Source of the DNA: Paramesorhizobium deserti | GTDB lineage: Bacteria; Pseudomonadota; Alphaproteobacteria; Rhizobiales; Rhizobiaceae | DNA: 64,000 nucleotides | Reading direction: 5' to 3' | Assembly (NCBI RefSeq): GCF_001558695.1 | Contig: NZ_LNTU01000023.1 | Location: 186,001-250,000 of the forward strand | Shown here: in pieces, positions 28,228 to 36,543 of the stretch | Layout: the number at the start of each line of letters is the position of its first letter | Numbering within the stretch: position 1 is the first letter of the stretch | Translations under genes and position numbers: made by a program | Notes under the pieces: generated by a model | The model's database searches: none | What the model saw: only the letters and a program-made list of their open reading frames with translations | What the model was told of the DNA's origin: nothing

Positions 28228-28998
28228 TTATTCCGAAACGTCCTGTCCGAAATATTTGTCGGCGATCTTCTGGTAGGTGCCGTCGGCCTTGATATCCTTC
28301 AGCGCCGCGTTGATCGCCGCGAGAAGATCGGGCTCGTTCTTGCGGATGATGATGCCGGAATAATCCGCATCGGCTTCGGTGGCGGCGATCTTCACATTGG
28401 CATCGGGCTTGTGCTTCTTGAAATCGAGGAAGGACAGGCTGTCGTTGACGGTGGCGTCGGCACGGCCGTTGAGAACCAGCTGGATCGACTGGTCGAAGCC
28501 TTCGGTGCCCACCAGCTCGGCGCCGTTGGCCTGCGCCATCTTGCCGAAGTTGCTGGTCAGCGACTGTGCCGCCTTCTTGCCCTTCAGATCGGCGAAGCCC
28601 TTGATCTCGTCATTGTCGCCGCGCACGATCAGCGCCGCCTTGGAAGCGATATAGGGATCTGAGAAGTCGTATTTCTTCTTGCGCTCCTCGGTGATGCCGA
28701 CCTGGTTGATGACGGCGTCGTAGCGGTCGGCATCGAGGCCGGCGATCAGCCCGTCCCAGCGGCCTTCGAGGAACTGGGCCTTCACACCGAGACGCTTGGC
28801 GACCTCTTCGCCGATCTCGACATCGAAGCCGACGAGCTTGCCCGACTCGTCATGATAGGTGAAAGGCGGATAGGTGCCTTCGGTGCCGACGCGGAAGACG
28901 CCCGCGGATTTGATCTGCTCAAGGCCGGCGGCGTGAACGGGGGCGAGCGCCAGAAACTGCAAGGCGCCGGCGACGAGCAGCGAGTTCAACCATTTCAT
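28228..28998 (-). CDS. Amino acid (cystine-type) ABC transporter binding protein
   Basis: 256-residue periplasmic binding protein (SBP family 3). The signal peptide is residues 1-22 (MKWLNSLLVAGALQFLALAP). Motifs close to E. coli TcyJ/FliY are VGTEGTYPPFTYHDESGKLV, RWDGLIAGLDADRYDAVINQ and GITEERKKKYDFSDPYIASK, favouring cystine or a related amino acid. The ATG at 28998 has AGGA 9 bases upstream; the longer start at 29052 would spoil the signal peptide. First gene of the operon. Confidence 0.85.
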   Translation of the reverse strand: MKWLNSLLVAGALQFLALAPVHAAGLEQIKSAGVFRVGTEGTYPPFTYHDESGKLVGFDVEIGEEVAKRLGVKAQFLEGRWDGLIAGLDADRYDAVINQVGITEERKKKYDFSDPYIASKAALIVRGDNDEIKGFADLKGKKAAQSLTSNFGKMAQANGAELVGTEGFDQSIQLVLNGRADATVNDSLSFLDFKKHKPDANVKIAATEADADYSGIIIRKNEPDLLAAINAALKDIKADGTYQKIADKYFGQDVSE

Positions 28999-29227
28999 GG
29001 TGGTGTGTCCTGAGGTTGCCGGCCAATGGCCGGATGTTTGCTTGGAACCCATACAATCTCAAAACCATAGCAGGAATGGAACGCGAATGGTTTTCTAATC
29101 ACCGAGATTATTGGAATTTGAATTCCTTCTGAGCGATATTATCAGGATTAAATTCCGCAACTTCTCCGATATCGGGCAGTGCAGCCGAAAAAACCTCCTG
29201 ACAGATGCGCGGCCGGCCTATCCCATG

Positions 29228-29851
29228 TCAAAGCCGGTTGAGCAGCGCATAGCCGAAGGTGTGACACTCGTCGAGGCCGCACTGCAGCACCACCGAACCG
29301 AAATTGATGAGCGCGATGGCGATCACATAGAGGCTCAGCAGCGTTGCCAGCGTGCGGATCACCGGATAATCGGCAATGCGCGCATTGCGCAGATAGTCGG
29401 CGCCGCCCCATAGAATGAGCTTGAACGCATAGGCGATGAGCAGGGCCAGCGCGATGAGGATTGACCAGACCGGCATGTGCAGGCCGAACACGGCGGTGCC
29501 GATATATTCATGGCCGGGGCGCGGATAGATATCGAGCAGCGTCTGACGCACCGACACCACCAGGAGGAAGATCGTGAAAAGCAGGCTCAGGCCGGTGTTC
29601 TGGTAGGAAAAGCCGTTGCGGAACTGCTGCATGATGCCGAAACAGACGCCGAGCAGCGCCACGCGCTGCAGGAGGCAGAGCGGGCAGGGCAATTCGCCCC
29701 AGACATATTGCATCACCATCGCAGCCGTCAGAATGGCGGCGATAACGGCCAACATTCCAAGCAGATAGAGGTAATGGAGCGTGACGGGGAGCCGCTGTGA
29801 AGCGGACTGCCCGATATGCGTCGCGCCATGGGTCGCGGTGTTGTGGCTCAT
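29228..29851 (-). CDS. dsbB: Disulfide bond formation protein DsbB-like
   Basis: 207-residue inner-membrane protein with four or more helices and the quinone-linked redox motif CPLC in GELPCPLCLLQRVALLG. DsbB re-oxidises the periplasmic oxidase DsbA. The second periplasmic cysteine pair found in E. coli DsbB is not in the usual loop; two Cys occur at the C-terminus instead (VLQCGLDECHTFG). This marks an atypical DsbB subgroup. It overlaps the upstream DUF5993-like gene by 4 bp, a pairing seen in several bacteria. Confidence 0.85.
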   Translation of the reverse strand: MSHNTATHGATHIGQSASQRLPVTLHYLYLLGMLAVIAAILTAAMVMQYVWGELPCPLCLLQRVALLGVCFGIMQQFRNGFSYQNTGLSLLFTIFLLVVSVRQTLLDIYPRPGHEYIGTAVFGLHMPVWSILIALALLIAYAFKLILWGGADYLRNARIADYPVIRTLATLLSLYVIAIALINFGSVVLQCGLDECHTFGYALLNRL

Positions 29852-30123
29852 GCCCGGTCTCCCTGCGCTTCATTTATTGGATGATGGAAAACGATCTGCC
29901 GTTCCGTCGGTACCCTGTCGATCAGTCGGGTCTGGATCCACGGCATGCGGTAGCCATATTCGGCGCTGTGGATCTCCCAGAGGAACTCCTTCACCGCGAC
30001 GACGAGGCACAGCAGGATAAAGAGCATGGCGATGGAGCGGCGTCCGAACCAGCCGAACACGAGCGCGAGTGACAATAAGGCAAAAACGGCTGCCAATATG
30101 GCCAAAACTCCTATTTTGGCCAT
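29848..30123 (-). CDS. DUF5993-like small membrane protein
   Basis: 91-residue protein with two hydrophobic helices around GWFGRRSIAMLFILLCLVVA, the GRR..A..LF pattern of DUF5993 proteins, which often precede dsbB. A C-terminal soluble tail follows. The ATG at 30123 is used; a TTG at 30144 and internal TTG codons are possible because no good ribosome site precedes the ATG. The start lies inside a perfect 15-bp inverted repeat (30093-30128). Its stop overlaps the dsbB start by 4 bp, so the two are translationally coupled and presumably act together. Confidence 0.65.
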   Translation of the reverse strand: MAKIGVLAILAAVFALLSLALVFGWFGRRSIAMLFILLCLVVAVKEFLWEIHSAEYGYRMPWIQTRLIDRVPTERQIVFHHPINEAQGDRA

Positions 30124-30128
30124 ATTGG
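30093..30128 (-). promoter_or_regulatory. Perfect inverted repeat across the DUF5993-like start codon
   Basis: CCAATATGGCCAAAA (30093-30107) and TTTTGGCCATATTGG (30114-30128) form a perfect 15-bp stem with a 6-base loop. On the mRNA strand the loop reads TAGGAG, a good Shine-Dalgarno sequence, and the stem contains the candidate ATG. It could be a protein-binding palindrome or an RNA switch on translation. Confidence 0.5.
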
Positions 30129-30252
30129 ACGCCACAATCGTCAACTTCAGGTTAATTCCGGGCTGTGCTGCTCAATCGTTAGGCAAGCCGCTCTCTCGAA
30201 GGCGTCGCGCCGTTGGATGCGCTTCGTCGAGAGGCACCGGGGCCCGACTGGC

Positions 30253-30690
30253 TTAGCTGCTTTCCGGGACCATGGCGCCTGTGACCGGCGAGGGCTGTTC
30301 GACACTGACAACCGTCAATTCGTGCTTGCGGCCGTCGCGCGCCGTCCACGCGATCGACTGGCCCGTCGAAAGGCCGATGAGGGCGGCGCCGATCGGCGTG
30401 AGGATCGAGATCCTGTTCTGCGCAATGTCCGCTTCGCCCGGGAAGACCAGCGTCACGCGCCTTTGCTGGGCGCTGTCCGAGCGAAACGCCACGGTCGATC
30501 CCATCCGGACGACATCCGCCGGGACGGATGCGGCCGGGACAATCCTGGCCCGGTCCAGCTCGATCTGCAGTTCCTCCGCAGCCTCCGGGAACCGGTCGTA
30601 CGCGTCCGCGGCCAGATTGATGAGGCGCTTATGATCGATATCGCTGACGATTATCCTGGGCTTGCGGCTGCTCTTCTTTGATTGGGTCAT
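30253..30690 (-). CDS. rnk: Rnk/GreA-C-terminal-domain protein (nucleoside diphosphate kinase regulator)
   Basis: 145-residue protein with an N-terminal helical region (residues 1-50, RLINLAADAYDRFPEAAEEL) and a C-terminal GreA/FKBP-like domain (MGSTVAFRSDSAQQRRVTLV, then ISILTPIGAALIGLSTGQSI). This is the layout of Rnk, which binds RNA polymerase and affects nucleoside diphosphate kinase levels. The acidic tip residues of GreA are absent, so transcript cleavage is not expected. Monocistronic. Confidence 0.85.
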   Translation of the reverse strand: MTQSKKSSRKPRIIVSDIDHKRLINLAADAYDRFPEAAEELQIELDRARIVPAASVPADVVRMGSTVAFRSDSAQQRRVTLVFPGEADIAQNRISILTPIGAALIGLSTGQSIAWTARDGRKHELTVVSVEQPSPVTGAMVPESS

Positions 30691-30992
30691 GATTTCCGAT
30701 GTCTCCTTCGATATGGCGCGCGGGTGCGTGCGGCACGAAGCGGCGCTGTGCGAATGCTGTGAATGCTGGGCGAAATGCCTGGGAAAACGAGGCTGCGCGA
30801 AGCTGCGATGAAATTGCGTCCCCGGAGCTCGGGGCGCATGCCGAGCCCCAGGGCTACAAATCTGCGATCGGGCGAATCCGGAAGAATGTGGCGCGTAAAA
30901 TGATCATGCCCTCAGTTTGGACGCTTCACTGCCATTGTCAAGCCGGGCGGGGAGAAGCCATGGCCAAAGCCGGAGCGTCGCGGCTCGTCGTT
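30691..30992. other. Intergenic region without recognised features
   Basis: 302 bp between rnk and the small glycine-zipper ORF. A plus-strand ORF spans it, but its composition and lack of a start signal make it a shadow. It may hold the rnk promoter. No repeat or hairpin stands out. Confidence 0.5.
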
Positions 30993-31124
30993 CTATTTTC
31001 GCTGGACGACGTATCCCACCGCCGCGCCAAGCGCGATTCCTATGGCGATTCCGATCGGGATATTATTGATAACCGCGCCAACGGCGCCGCCGATGCCAAT
31101 TCCGAGTGCGATTCCCAATGCCAT
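30993..31124 (-). CDS. 43-residue glycine-zipper membrane peptide
   Basis: Short ORF starting MALGIALGIGIGGAVGAVIN and ending AAVGYVVQRK. Two hydrophobic Gly/Ala/Ile-rich helices with GxxxG spacings surround NNIP. Small glycine-zipper proteins of this sort insert in membranes. There is no convincing ribosome site before the ATG, so expression is uncertain. The codon pattern and clean hydrophobic repeat argue that it is real. Confidence 0.45.
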   Translation of the reverse strand: MALGIALGIGIGGAVGAVINNIPIGIAIGIALGAAVGYVVQRK

Positions 31125-31202
31125 GACGATAGCAGCTATCCGATCAATGTGGCGACGATTGGGGAGGAGCTCTGAAGCAGGCAGAGAGAGAATATCCGCG
31201 AT

Positions 31203-31427
31203 TCAACCTGCCGGCTTCCGCGACCGGAAAAGCGTCCATTCGTCGACCACGCGCCCGTCGGGCAGATGGCAATAGCCAGCCTGCCCCTGCGCCTCCTCAC
31301 GGATTTCCAGCCGGCCGCCAATATCGACACAATATACCGAGGCCGGATTTGGCATCCCGACGGATTTCTCCTGGGATGCGGTGCATCCGGCGATGCCGAG
31401 CAATGCCAGCCACAATATCCGGTACAT
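31203..31427 (-). CDS. DUF333 lipoprotein
   Basis: 74-residue lipoprotein. The short signal peptide MYRILWLALLGIAGC has the lipobox LGIAGC at 10-15. The DUF333 (putative haemolysin) pattern follows: NPASVYCVDIGGRLEIREEA and GYCHLPDGRVVDEWTLFR. The ATG at 31427 has AGGAGAGG upstream and is preferred over 31526. Envelope location is likely. The haemolysin label of the family has weak support. Confidence 0.8.
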   Translation of the reverse strand: MYRILWLALLGIAGCTASQEKSVGMPNPASVYCVDIGGRLEIREEAQGQAGYCHLPDGRVVDEWTLFRSRKPAG

Positions 31428-31586
31428 GTGCAGGCCTCTCCTGATATCGGAGGAATCGGCTCCTCGAAGTACAGCTTGGAAGGCAGGCTGCGGCAAAACC
31501 CGTGAAAAAATCGCAAAAACACGCATCGGATTGCAGTGAAAAATGCAGTTTTTGTCGATTTATCTGGCAAAAATCAGCTATTTATC

Positions 31587-31663
31587 TGGTAGCGGAGGAG
31601 GGATTCGAACCCCCGACACAAGGATTATGATTCCTCTGCTCTAACCTACTGAGCTACTCCGCC
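31587..31663 (-). tRNA. tRNA-Met (anticodon CAT)
   Basis: 77-nt tRNA including encoded CCA. Acceptor stem GGCGGAG/CTCCGCT, D-arm AGCTCAGTAGGTTAGAGC, anticodon stem GAGGA/TCCTT with loop ATCATAA (anticodon CAT), and T-loop GGTTCGAATCC are visible. G1 pairs with T72 as a wobble and the body matches the rhizobial elongator Met tRNA rather than the initiator, which has a mismatched first pair and three G-C pairs in the anticodon stem. Confidence 0.95.
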
Positions 31664-31841
31664 CCCCGTATCGCGTCGATCAGGTTCCAGTCGGAGGACC
31701 CGTGCGATGCTTTGTTCCGTGGGAACGGCGCGGGTATAAGGTGGGGAACAATGCCGTGTCAAGCGTTCTTGATCACTGCCGAGACTTGTCTTCGCCCTTT
31801 TGCGTCGATAAGGGAGTGGCCGAAGGCAAAGGCATTGGTTG

Positions 31842-32807
31842 ATGGCACCGCGTATTGCAGTATTGGGTTGCGGCTATTGGGGCAGCAATCATATCCGTAC
31901 ATTGAAGGGACTTGGCGCGCTTTACGCCGTCTCGGACCAGAATTCCGACCGTGCCGCGGGCTTCGCGGCGGAGCACGGCGTGCTCCATATCCCGGTCGAG
32001 GAACTTTTCACCCGCGATGACGTGGATGCCATCGTGCTGGCGCTGCCGCCGCAGTTTCACGCCGAATATGCGACCCGCGCCGTCACCAACGGCAAGGACG
32101 TGCTGGTGGAAAAGCCGATCGCGCTGACGGTGGCCGACGCGGAGGCTGAGGTGAAGGCGGCGCGCGACAATGGCCGCATCTTCATGGTCGGTCATGTCCT
32201 GCGCTTTCACCCTGCCTTTGAAAAGCTTCTGGAACTCGTCAAATCAGGCGAGCTCGGCGAGGTGCGCTACATCCACTCGCATCGTCTCGGCCTCGGCAAG
32301 TTCCACACCGAGAACGACGCGCTCTGGGACCTTGCGCCGCATGATCTCTCGATGATCCTGGCCCTGACGGGCAGCGAACCGATCGAGATCCGTGGCGAGG
32401 GGGCCGCGCTTCTCGACCATTTGAGCGATTTCGCGCATCTGCACCTGAAATTTCCCGGCGATCTGCGCGGCCATCTCTTTGCCTCGCGTCTCAATCCCTA
32501 TCGCGAGCGCCGCCTGACGGTGGTGGGCACAAAGGCGATGGCCGTATTCGACGATGTGGAGCAATGGGAGCGCAAGCTCGCCGTCTACCGCCATGCGGTC
32601 TGGCAGGACAACGGGCAGTGGGCGTTCACCGCCGAGGAGCCGACCTACATACCGGTGGGCGAGGGTATGCCGCTCACCCGCGAGTGCCAGCATTTTATAG
32701 AATGCATCCAGACCCGCGCGACGCCACGCACCAATGGCGAGGAGGCGATCAACGTGTTGCGCATCCTGACCGCCGGCACCGTCACCCATGGCAAGCGGCC
32801 GGGATGA
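31842..32807 (+). CDS. Gfo/Idh/MocA oxidoreductase (WlbA/GnnA-like)
   Basis: 321-residue NAD(P)-dependent oxidoreductase. The Rossmann motif VLGCGYWGSNHIRTLKGLGA is followed by the conserved VEKPIALT and a C-terminal catalytic domain (GHVLRFHPAFEKL, DLAPHDLSMILALTGSEP). The aromatic and His pattern resembles UDP-sugar 3-dehydrogenases such as WlbA/WbpB and GnnA, which oxidise C3 of UDP-GlcNAc(A) before transamination. The DegT aminotransferase at 33045 would supply the next step. The start is the ATG at 31842. Confidence 0.82.
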   Translation: MAPRIAVLGCGYWGSNHIRTLKGLGALYAVSDQNSDRAAGFAAEHGVLHIPVEELFTRDDVDAIVLALPPQFHAEYATRAVTNGKDVLVEKPIALTVADAEAEVKAARDNGRIFMVGHVLRFHPAFEKLLELVKSGELGEVRYIHSHRLGLGKFHTENDALWDLAPHDLSMILALTGSEPIEIRGEGAALLDHLSDFAHLHLKFPGDLRGHLFASRLNPYRERRLTVVGTKAMAVFDDVEQWERKLAVYRHAVWQDNGQWAFTAEEPTYIPVGEGMPLTRECQHFIECIQTRATPRTNGEEAINVLRILTAGTVTHGKRPG

Positions 32808-33044
32808 ATTTTCGCCAAAATCCCGACACAGGGATGTGATCGGCATACGGTGACAACGGTCTCAAGCGTTGTTACATACCCGATCAAACTTTGAACGGCG
32901 GCCCGATGGAAGCCGCCCGAATGAGGCGTTACACAGTCCCACCGGATTCGCGCAAGCTTGGGCCGCGGATCCATTTTAGCCGCATGACCTTATACGAGAA
33001 GTCCGCAACTTTTCGGGATCATGCTAGTCGTCATTGGAGCAGAC

Positions 33045-34169
33045 ATGCAATTCATCGATCTGGCGGCGCAACGCGAGCGCATCGGAGACCGGCTGAACGC
33101 GGCGATCGCCAAGGTAGTGGCCGACGGGCGCTATATTCTCGGCCCCGAAGTCGCGGAATTCGAGAAGAAACTTGCCGATTATGTCGGCGTCCAGCATGTC
33201 ATCGCCTGCGCGAACGGCACGGATGCGCTGTTGATGCCGCTGATGGCGCGCGGCATCGGGCCGGGCGACGCCGTCTTCTGCCCGAGCTTCACCTTCGCGG
33301 CAACGGCCGAGGTGGTGGCGCTTGCCGGCGCGGAGCCGGTCTTCGTTGACGTCGACCCCGACAGCTACAACATGGATGTCGCGCAGCTCGAGGCGGCGAT
33401 TGCCGAAATTCGCAGGGAAGGGCGTCTTCAGCCGAAGGCGATCATTCCGGTCGACCTGTTCGGCCTTGCCGCCGAGTACAACAAGATCGCGGCGCTTGCC
33501 GAGCGCGAGGGGCTATTCGTCATCGAGGACGCGGCGCAATCCATCGGCGGAAAGCGCGACAACATGATGTGCGGCGCCTTCGGTCATGTCGCGGCGACGA
33601 GCTTCTATCCGGCCAAGCCGCTCGGCTGCTACGGCGATGGCGGCGCGATGTTCACCAACGACGGCGGACTGGCCGAGACGCTGCGCTCCGTGCTGTTCCA
33701 CGGCAAGGGCGAGACGCAATATGACAATGTGCGCATCGGCTTGAATTCCCGCCTCGACACGATCCAGGCGGCGATCCTGATCGAGAAGCTCGCCATTCTC
33801 GAGGACGAGATGGAAGCGCGTCAGGCGGTGGCGAAGCGTTATGCCGACGGGCTGAAGGATGTGGTGAAGGTTCCCCACATTCCTTCCGGTTACCGTTCGG
33901 CCTGGGCGCAATATTCGATCGAGAGCGAGAACCGCGACGGCCTCAGGGCGCATCTGACCGCCGCCGGCATTCCTTCGGTCATCTATTATGTCAAGCCGCT
34001 GCACCTCCAGACGGCCTACAAGCATTATCCGGTGGCCCCCGGCGGCCTGCCGGTGTCTGAGGTGCTGCCGGAGCGCATCCTGAGCCTGCCGATGCATCCC
34101 TATCTGGCAAAGGACGATCAGGACAGCATCATCGACGCCATCCGCGCATTCCATGGGAAGAAGGGGTAG
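33045..34169 (+). CDS. DegT/DnrJ/EryC1 aminotransferase (WlbE/GnnB-like)
   Basis: 374-residue PLP aminotransferase for sugar nucleotides. Motifs include FIDLAAQRERIGDRLNAAIA, ANGTDALLMPLMA, FCPSFTFAATAEVVALAGAE, VIEDAAQSIGG and the Schiff-base lysine in ATSFYPAKPLGCYGDGGAMF. The start at 33045 has GGAG 6 bases upstream. With the upstream oxidoreductase it could make a 3-amino sugar nucleotide: UDP-GlcNAc3N for lipid A (GnnAB) or UDP-GlcNAc3NA for O-antigen (WlbA/WlbE). The 237-bp gap between the two genes shows no other gene. Confidence 0.85.
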   Translation: MQFIDLAAQRERIGDRLNAAIAKVVADGRYILGPEVAEFEKKLADYVGVQHVIACANGTDALLMPLMARGIGPGDAVFCPSFTFAATAEVVALAGAEPVFVDVDPDSYNMDVAQLEAAIAEIRREGRLQPKAIIPVDLFGLAAEYNKIAALAEREGLFVIEDAAQSIGGKRDNMMCGAFGHVAATSFYPAKPLGCYGDGGAMFTNDGGLAETLRSVLFHGKGETQYDNVRIGLNSRLDTIQAAILIEKLAILEDEMEARQAVAKRYADGLKDVVKVPHIPSGYRSAWAQYSIESENRDGLRAHLTAAGIPSVIYYVKPLHLQTAYKHYPVAPGGLPVSEVLPERILSLPMHPYLAKDDQDSIIDAIRAFHGKKG

Positions 34170-34288
34170 GTATCTGCTGCCTTTGGGTGGCTACCTTCGG
34201 AAACGCCGACAGGCCAGAAGGGGGTGTCACCACGCCCGCTTGCCGCGTCTGGTCATTGAGAAGAATACCCCGAACCGGGAATGGGAAG

Positions 34289-34347
34289 ACGGGCGGTCTT
34301 GCCAACGCTCATTATAAATTCAATTGCGGCCGCAAGACCGCCCGTCG
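34289..34347. repeat. 15-bp perfect inverted repeat with 29-bp spacer
   Basis: GACGGGCGGTCTTGC (34289-34303) and GCAAGACCGCCCGTC (34333-34347). It lies in the 547-bp gene-free gap between the aminotransferase and the coiled-coil gene, 120 bp past the aminotransferase stop. It may be a terminator-like cruciform or part of a repeat. There is no U-run. Confidence 0.6.
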
Positions 34348-34633
34348 GCGATGTCCGTCCGTTCCGCTTGGGGAAGAGCTAGGGATCGTCGCGGGAGCTT
34401 CATTCACCCACGTCCCGTCTCGGCCCTTCCCGTGAGGGGAAACCTGGACGAAGCCTCCCAGTTCACCACTGCGTCAGCGGTCAACCGGAAGCGCCGGTCC
34501 TTCCCCGCGAGACCCGCCGTCGCGAGCCGCGTTCCCGCGGGAAGAACTGAGGGCAAGGATAAGGGCAGGGCGGGAACTGTGGGATAAGTTTTTGGGGAGA
34601 GAAGCTGTTGTGGCCGCTTCTGCCGTTCCGGAG

Positions 34634-34663
34634 TGGATCATCGGGTCAAGCCCGATGATGACG
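34634..34663. repeat. REP-like hairpin, ATCATCGGG variant
   Basis: TGGATCATCGGGTCAAGCCCGATGATGACG, a variant of the window's main REP hairpin, preceded by GTTCCGGAG as in the copies at 42130 and 55247. The same gap (34170-34716) holds the inverted repeat at 34289 and no gene. Confidence 0.8.
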
Positions 34664-34716
34664 AAGGGGCGTGTTGTGCTTCGCAACACCGTCTGGAAGA
34701 GGGAGCCAGGAAACAA

Positions 34717-35676
34717 CTACTCCGGTTTCTTCAGGCTGCGGATGCGGTCGGCGAGGCTTTCCGGCGCGTCCTTGGCGCTCTTTGTTTCCGCCTGTTCCAG
34801 CGCCTTGCGGATGGGGGATTGCGAGCCTTCGCGCTCCGCGGTCATGGCGACGACCTCGGCAGCGAGTTCCTGCATCTGTTCGCGCAGGGCGTCGTCTGCC
34901 GCAGTCTGGTCGGCTTTCGTCTCGGTCTTCTCCCGTGCGGGGGAGGTGGCTCCGCCCTTGCGCAGCCGCGCCAGGTCGCTTTCGCGCCGTTCCAGCTTCT
35001 CCCGCGCGTCGGTGAGATTTGCCAATAGCCGCTCCAGCTTCTTTTCCAGCGCCGCATTGCGCTTGCGCTCGCTTGCGAGGGCGGCCTGGGTGGATTTCAC
35101 TTCCGCCGACAATTCGCGCTGCGTTGCATCGATTTTCTTGCGATCGTGCCGCATATCGTCCAGTTCTCCGGTCAGCCTTCCCAATTCGGTTTCGCGCACG
35201 GCGATCTCTATGCGCAGCGTGTCCGCATCGCTTGAAAGTTCGCTATGACGCAGCTGCAGCGTCTCCAGCTCGCCCTTGTGCCGTTCGAGGCTCTGTTCCG
35301 CGGCGGCAAGCGTGCTGGAAGTCGACGCCAGCTCGCGCTCGCGTTCGTCCTGGCGCTGGCGCAACGCGTCCAGCTCGCGTTCCAGCACGGAGAGCCGCTT
35401 CAGTTTTTCATGGTTGGCGCCGAGCTCGATCTTCTGCCCGGCATGTTTCTCATTGAGCGCCTTTAGGCGCATTTCGAGCTTGCGCACCGCCATCGCGTGC
35501 TCTGCACGCAGGCTGTCCTTGTCGGCCTGGATTTCGTTGAGTGTCAGCGGCACCTCTGTCTCGACGCGCCGCCGCGTCAGGACGGTGGCGCGCCGCCAGA
35601 TGGAGGGTGCGACCAGCGCCGCAAGGAAGGCGGCGCTGAGAAAGCCGAGGATGAAGAAGAGGGCGGACTCGATCAC
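34717..35676 (-). CDS. Membrane-anchored coiled-coil protein of unknown function
   Basis: 319-residue protein with one N-terminal helix (ALFFILGFLSAAFLAALVAP) and a long coiled coil from about residue 45 to 235, rich in Glu, Arg, Leu and Ala heptads. An acidic Lys/Thr/Ala linker and a short C-terminal motif ESLADRIRSLKKPE follow. The layout suggests a membrane-tethered scaffold. Family not recognised beyond similarity in style to conserved rhizobial hypothetical proteins. It sits beside the cell-cycle and envelope genes eipA, chpT and ctrA. Confidence 0.75.
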   Translation of the reverse strand: MIESALFFILGFLSAAFLAALVAPSIWRRATVLTRRRVETEVPLTLNEIQADKDSLRAEHAMAVRKLEMRLKALNEKHAGQKIELGANHEKLKRLSVLERELDALRQRQDERERELASTSSTLAAAEQSLERHKGELETLQLRHSELSSDADTLRIEIAVRETELGRLTGELDDMRHDRKKIDATQRELSAEVKSTQAALASERKRNAALEKKLERLLANLTDAREKLERRESDLARLRKGGATSPAREKTETKADQTAADDALREQMQELAAEVVAMTAEREGSQSPIRKALEQAETKSAKDAPESLADRIRSLKKPE

Positions 35677-35793
35677 TTCCGGGACCAGAAACTGTTGCGC
35701 GCACCCGGGCGTCCCGCACCCTGCCGGGTGCCCGAAAGACGTTCGGGAGCGTTGAAAAGCTGCACGATTTTGTCCCTAAACAACTGCGATTTA

Positions 35794-35830
35794 AGGAGCC
35801 GTGCCACAGAATGACACAAGCACGGCTCCT
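35794..35830 (-). repeat. 11-bp perfect inverted repeat downstream of eipA
   Basis: AGGAGCCGTGC / GCACGGCTCCT around a 15-base loop, just beyond repeat copy B. It could act as a weak terminator for eipA. It has no U-run on either strand. Confidence 0.5.
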
Positions 35831-35848
35831 AATCCAGCATGCTCATCT

Positions 35849-35957
35849 CTACAGCGCCGTGCGTCTATTAGGACGCACAAAGGACACTGTAAGTTATTGA
35901 ATCTACGCTATCCAGGCTTTCTGAAAATCGATTCCGATTTTCAGACCGATGCTGTAG
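35849..35957 (+). repeat. Dispersed repeat family 1, copy B (109 bp)
   Basis: Same element as at 11374 and 38018: ends CTACAGC and GCTGTAG, internal hairpin CTGAAAATCG-ATTC-CGATTTTCAG, and one GCACAAAGGAC unit. Its right end abuts the eipA stop codon (TGA at 35961-35959 on the minus strand) with one base between. Confidence 0.88.
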
Positions 35958-35958
35958 A

Positions 35959-36543
35959 TCAGAACGGATTCCAGGTCGGTGAGCCCGTCAGCTTGAGATA
36001 GCCGATGTTGACGCCGAGGCGGGCGCCGACGCCGGTGCGCACCGGAACGAGCAGGATATTCTCGCGTTTCAACACGTTGAAGCCGACACCGGCGATGAGA
36101 TAGGCCGAGCCGGAAACGCCGGCATAGCGACCGTACATGCTCTGGATATCGTCGAGATTATAGACGAGCATCATGACGCGCGAGCCCTGGCCGCCGAAAT
36201 CCCAGCCGAGCGACGGGCCCTGCCAGAATGTCTTATGGTCGCCGGCGTTCTTGGTATAGAGCGTGCCCTCGCCATAGGTCAGGCCGCCGATGAACGCGCC
36301 GGAGCCTTCCTCGCCCAATATGTAGCCATTGGGCAGGCCGTAGCTCTGGAAGATCTTCTCGATCGCGGTGGCGATGCCGCCGGAGGTGGAGCCGAAGAAC
36401 CGGTGGCCGGATTCGACGATCTCCTCCATCGTATAGGTTTCGTTGGCGCGCGCCTGAGAGGCAAGCACGAGCGTTGCCATGAGCAACGCGATAAAACCCG
36501 CCGCTAGCCGCAGGCGGGACGGGGACAGGGATAGAGAGGCCAT
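35959..36543 (-). CDS. eipA: Envelope integrity protein EipA-like (DUF1134)
   Basis: 194-residue exported DUF1134 protein. The signal peptide is residues 1-33 (AGFIALLMATLVLASQARA). The conserved domain includes VESGHRFFGSTSGGIATAIE, GSGAFIGGLTYGEGTLYTKN, WQGPSLGWDFGGQGSRVMML and VGARLGVNIGYLKLTGSPTW. In Brucella abortus EipA is a periplasmic beta-barrel needed for cell-envelope integrity and is reported as CtrA-controlled. Its place next to chpT and ctrA fits that link. Repeat copy B begins right after its stop. Confidence 0.88.
   Translation of the reverse strand: MASLSLSPSRLRLAAGFIALLMATLVLASQARANETYTMEEIVESGHRFFGSTSGGIATAIEKIFQSYGLPNGYILGEEGSGAFIGGLTYGEGTLYTKNAGDHKTFWQGPSLGWDFGGQGSRVMMLVYNLDDIQSMYGRYAGVSGSAYLIAGVGFNVLKRENILLVPVRTGVGARLGVNIGYLKLTGSPTWNPF

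Noticed and set aside
30699-31175. 158-codon plus-strand ORF
   Set aside because: No ribosome site, no recognisable fold, and it overlaps the antisense of the glycine-zipper ORF.
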